64,000 bases of DNA from Amaricoccus solimangrovi (GTDB lineage: Bacteria; Pseudomonadota; Alphaproteobacteria; Rhodobacterales; Rhodobacteraceae), in contig NZ_VFRP01000020.1 in the NCBI RefSeq assembly GCF_006385685.1, positions 28,609-92,608 on the forward strand, read 5' to 3'. The notes beneath the pieces were generated by a model. The model saw nothing but the letters and a program-made list of their open reading frames with translations, did not search any database and was not told where the DNA came from. Every line of letters begins with the position of its first letter. Positions within the stretch are counted from its first letter, which is position 1. The translations under genes were made by a program, and so were the position numbers. Positions 62,180 to 64,000 of the stretch are shown here, in pieces.

Positions 62180-63757
62180 TTATCGTTTTCGTTGATTCTT
62201 TCTCTTCCTATTCTCTCCCTGATCAGGTCCGAGGTTCGACTCCATAAGGTAAAGCATAGAAGCTGCCAGTTGACCGATGGCCCCGGAAGACTGGGTCCAT
62301 GCGTCCTGCAGCCTTTCCTCTCTCGCCCGATCACTACCCTTATCGAGCTCAACAACCTTCACAGCATGAAATTCAGGCCTCTCTTTTGTCAGATCTACCC
62401 AGGCATATACCTGTTTCTGCTGATGATCAACCAGGAAGTGCTTTCCGTCTGAATGAGCGATGCTCCAGCCGCAACTGTCCAGGATTTCCTGCAGCGGCCT
62501 GCCGCTGGCAAGGCCGCTGTGCAGCTTGGCGGCCACCACCTCCTTCTCCAGAGGGTCAGAAGCCTTCGCAACCGACAGATCCGACTGCTTTACAAAAAAC
62601 AGCCTGGAAAGCAGCTTTATATCCTTATCGCTCGCCACGGTGTACTGCCGTGCCTCCTGCAGCCTTTCCTGGTAAAGCAGCTCCCTGACACGGGCCTTAT
62701 CAAGCATCAGAACAGGGATGCTGCCTTCTTCATCTCCCTTGATGCGGATCTCTCCCTTTTTGTTGATCAGGAGCCCAGTTGCCTCCAGCTGTCTCTTGAA
62801 GCCGGTGTAGCACAGCCCCCTGTCTGCAGAAAGCTTGGCTATAAGCTCCCGTCCAGCCTGTATTTTATCTTCTCTGTTAACACCAGAAAGCAGCTCATCG
62901 AGCTTCATCACCTGGGAACCCTTTAGCACCTGTTTGCTGGCATGGTCGAGAATCGTGTAGCCATAGGGAGTGCTCTTCCCCTTTGCCTGGTGCACCACCA
63001 GCTCTATCCCGAACTTTTCCTTTAATAGCCCGGAGAACTGCTCCACCGTTAGGCCTCGTTTATACTTGCGGAATATGGCTTTCAGCTGCCCTACACGCGC
63101 ATTTGGTGCTTTATACTTTGCTATCCTGTCAGCAACTTCTTTCCTTGCAAAGGCATGCACCATTGAACCGTACTTAATGAACTGGTACTGCCCCTCCTTC
63201 TCCGTGACCTTCACGCCTTCCCTTTCGAGCAGTAACTTAAACTGAGCTTCAGAGGAAAATCCATATGCCAGCGTTTTAGTCAAGTATGCTTTTACCTCGT
63301 ATGCCACATCCTGCATCAGAATCTCCTGCATCACTTTCTGAGACCTTACGTTTTCATACTTGTCGTTTACCTTCTTCCCCTCTTTGCTTACCCTGGTAGA
63401 CACCATGTGTACATGGTTGTGCGCAGTATCTGAATGAAAGTAGATAAGGTAGGGGTTGTCATGGTACCCCATGCGCTGGAGGTATTCCTCCGCGATTTCC
63501 AGGAGTTCCTCCGCACTCTTCTCCCTTCCCTTACAGGAAATAATGGCATGGAACTGGGACTTTAGCACTGACTCGTTTGTGTTTGCCACCAACGTCATGT
63601 ACCTGATGTAATCCTCCTGCTTCAGGCTTCCCGCAGCCAGGTTCAAGAAACCGAAGTTCTCAGCCTTGAGCAGCTGAGCTGCACCCTGTGCTCTTTTCTC
63701 TTCATTGTAAACAACGCCATTGAACCCGGCAGCGGCAGAAAGGATTTTCACGATCAT
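62180..63757 (-). CDS. MobA/VirD2-type relaxase
   Basis: A 525-residue relaxase of the Bacteroidetes mobilisation family. The N-terminal domain has the opening MIVKILSAAAGFNGVVYNEE with Tyr17, a His at 70 (QFHAIISCKG) and the three-His metal site His113, His115, His117 in HSDTAHNHVHMVST. The C-terminal half is a long helical region probably involved in DNA or protein contacts. It would nick oriT, covalently attach to DNA and start transfer. First gene of the transfer operon; the oriT is likely in the AT-rich region upstream. Confidence 0.92.
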   Translation of the reverse strand: MIVKILSAAAGFNGVVYNEEKRAQGAAQLLKAENFGFLNLAAGSLKQEDYIRYMTLVANTNESVLKSQFHAIISCKGREKSAEELLEIAEEYLQRMGYHDNPYLIYFHSDTAHNHVHMVSTRVSKEGKKVNDKYENVRSQKVMQEILMQDVAYEVKAYLTKTLAYGFSSEAQFKLLLEREGVKVTEKEGQYQFIKYGSMVHAFARKEVADRIAKYKAPNARVGQLKAIFRKYKRGLTVEQFSGLLKEKFGIELVVHQAKGKSTPYGYTILDHASKQVLKGSQVMKLDELLSGVNREDKIQAGRELIAKLSADRGLCYTGFKRQLEATGLLINKKGEIRIKGDEEGSIPVLMLDKARVRELLYQERLQEARQYTVASDKDIKLLSRLFFVKQSDLSVAKASDPLEKEVVAAKLHSGLASGRPLQEILDSCGWSIAHSDGKHFLVDHQQKQVYAWVDLTKERPEFHAVKVVELDKGSDRAREERLQDAWTQSSGAIGQLAASMLYLMESNLGPDQGENRKRKNQRKR

Positions 63758-63907
63758 AGCCCACTCATTAACGCTTCAAAAATATAACAAATAATAACTT
63801 TTGCATAAAAGCTACTATATATTATTTAACAATTTTAAACTATTACATTTTAGTTAATAGTTATTATTTTTTATTTATAACATAAAGCTTAATATTTAAC
63901 AGTTAAG

Positions 63908-64000
63908 ACTTATTAATTCTTACTTATTAATTCTTACTTATTAATTCTTACTTATTAATTCTTACTTATTAATTCTTACTTATTAATTCTTACTTATTAA
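63908..64000. repeat. 14-bp AT-rich tandem repeat upstream of the relaxase gene
   Basis: The unit ACTTATTAATTCTT repeats head to tail at least 6.6 times without error and runs off the right window edge. It lies 150 bp above the relaxase start; the spacer between is also very AT-rich. It could be an iteron array of a replication origin, part of oriT, or a slippage-prone repeat. No replication protein gene is visible in this window. Confidence 0.85.

Noticed and set aside
63908-64000. CRISPR array
   Set aside because: The 14-bp units are directly adjacent with no unique spacers and there are no cas genes.
1-64000. tRNA, rRNA, IS element or integrase
   Set aside because: No conserved rRNA stretch, tRNA-like cloverleaf, transposase or recombinase was recognised by reading both strands; this is limited by manual inspection.

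Overview
The window looks like part of a large mobile element (conjugative plasmid or integrative conjugative element) from a member of the Bacteroidota, most like the Hymenobacteraceae/Cytophagales. The reasons are Bacteroidetes-type conjugation genes (TraE/F/G/J/K/M/N/O families), promoters of the TTG-N19/20-TAnnTTTG kind, the HYC_CC_PP, DUF3347, DUF2911 and DUF4133/4134 families, and near absence of Shine-Dalgarno sequences. No rRNA, tRNA, CRISPR array, integrase or IS element was recognised, so plasmid and ICE cannot be told apart here.

Layout. (1) 1-18.4 kb, copper/silver resistance: end of an outer-membrane barrel protein, a PepSY protein, a DUF2911 lipoprotein, a CPH-type CopB ATPase, a DUF2231 membrane protein, an HMA-AraC fusion regulator, a His-rich protein, a DUF3347 lipoprotein, two tandem CusB-like adaptors, a CusC-like channel, a CusA pump broken by a one-base frameshift, a HYC_CC_PP protein, a CPC-type CopA ATPase and a CopZ-like chaperone. 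Export from the cytoplasm (CopA/CopB/CopZ), periplasmic binding and tripartite efflux would act in series. (2) 18.4-24.7 kb, a compact defence/toxin-antitoxin island: an AbiE pair with a 15-bp palindromic operator, an XRE-ImmA metallopeptidase with a PIN-like partner, and a bacterial ubiquitin-like operon (triple multi-ubiquitin protein, ThiF/E1-like enzyme, DUF6527 Cys-rich protein). Its later part is visibly more AT-rich than the metal genes. (3) 25-30 kb: umuDC, small hypotheticals, and mobile-element housekeeping genes (Toprim and DUF4099/DUF3945 proteins). (4) 30.3-36.4 kb: half-size EamA transporter and a second heavy-metal RND system, whose outer-membrane channel gene carries an in-frame TGA.

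(5) 36.6-49 kb, an envelope-modification cluster: two ArnT-like GT39 glycosyltransferases, a LAB_N membrane protein, a DPM1/ArnC-like GT2, a UDP-glucuronate-4-epimerase-like enzyme, a large lipoprotein with a kinase-like motif, an OmpR-type two-component system, an HD hydrolase and two PAP2 phosphatases. An 11-bp tandem direct repeat (consensus TTnCTCCAGAn) stands upstream of several of these transcription units, always facing the downstream gene, and suggests one regulon under the local response regulator.

(6) 49-64 kb, the conjugation module, all on the minus strand: relaxase, ParA, DUF3408-like protein, TraE, TraF, TraG(VirB4), VirB5/TraI-like, TraJ, TraK, TraM, TraN, TraO, a VirD4-type coupling protein and a distal XRE regulator. 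An AT-rich 14-bp tandem repeat runs off the right end, upstream of the relaxase gene. Because conjugation-associated genes lie both near 28-30 kb and at 49-64 kb, the cargo between them is probably inside the same element.
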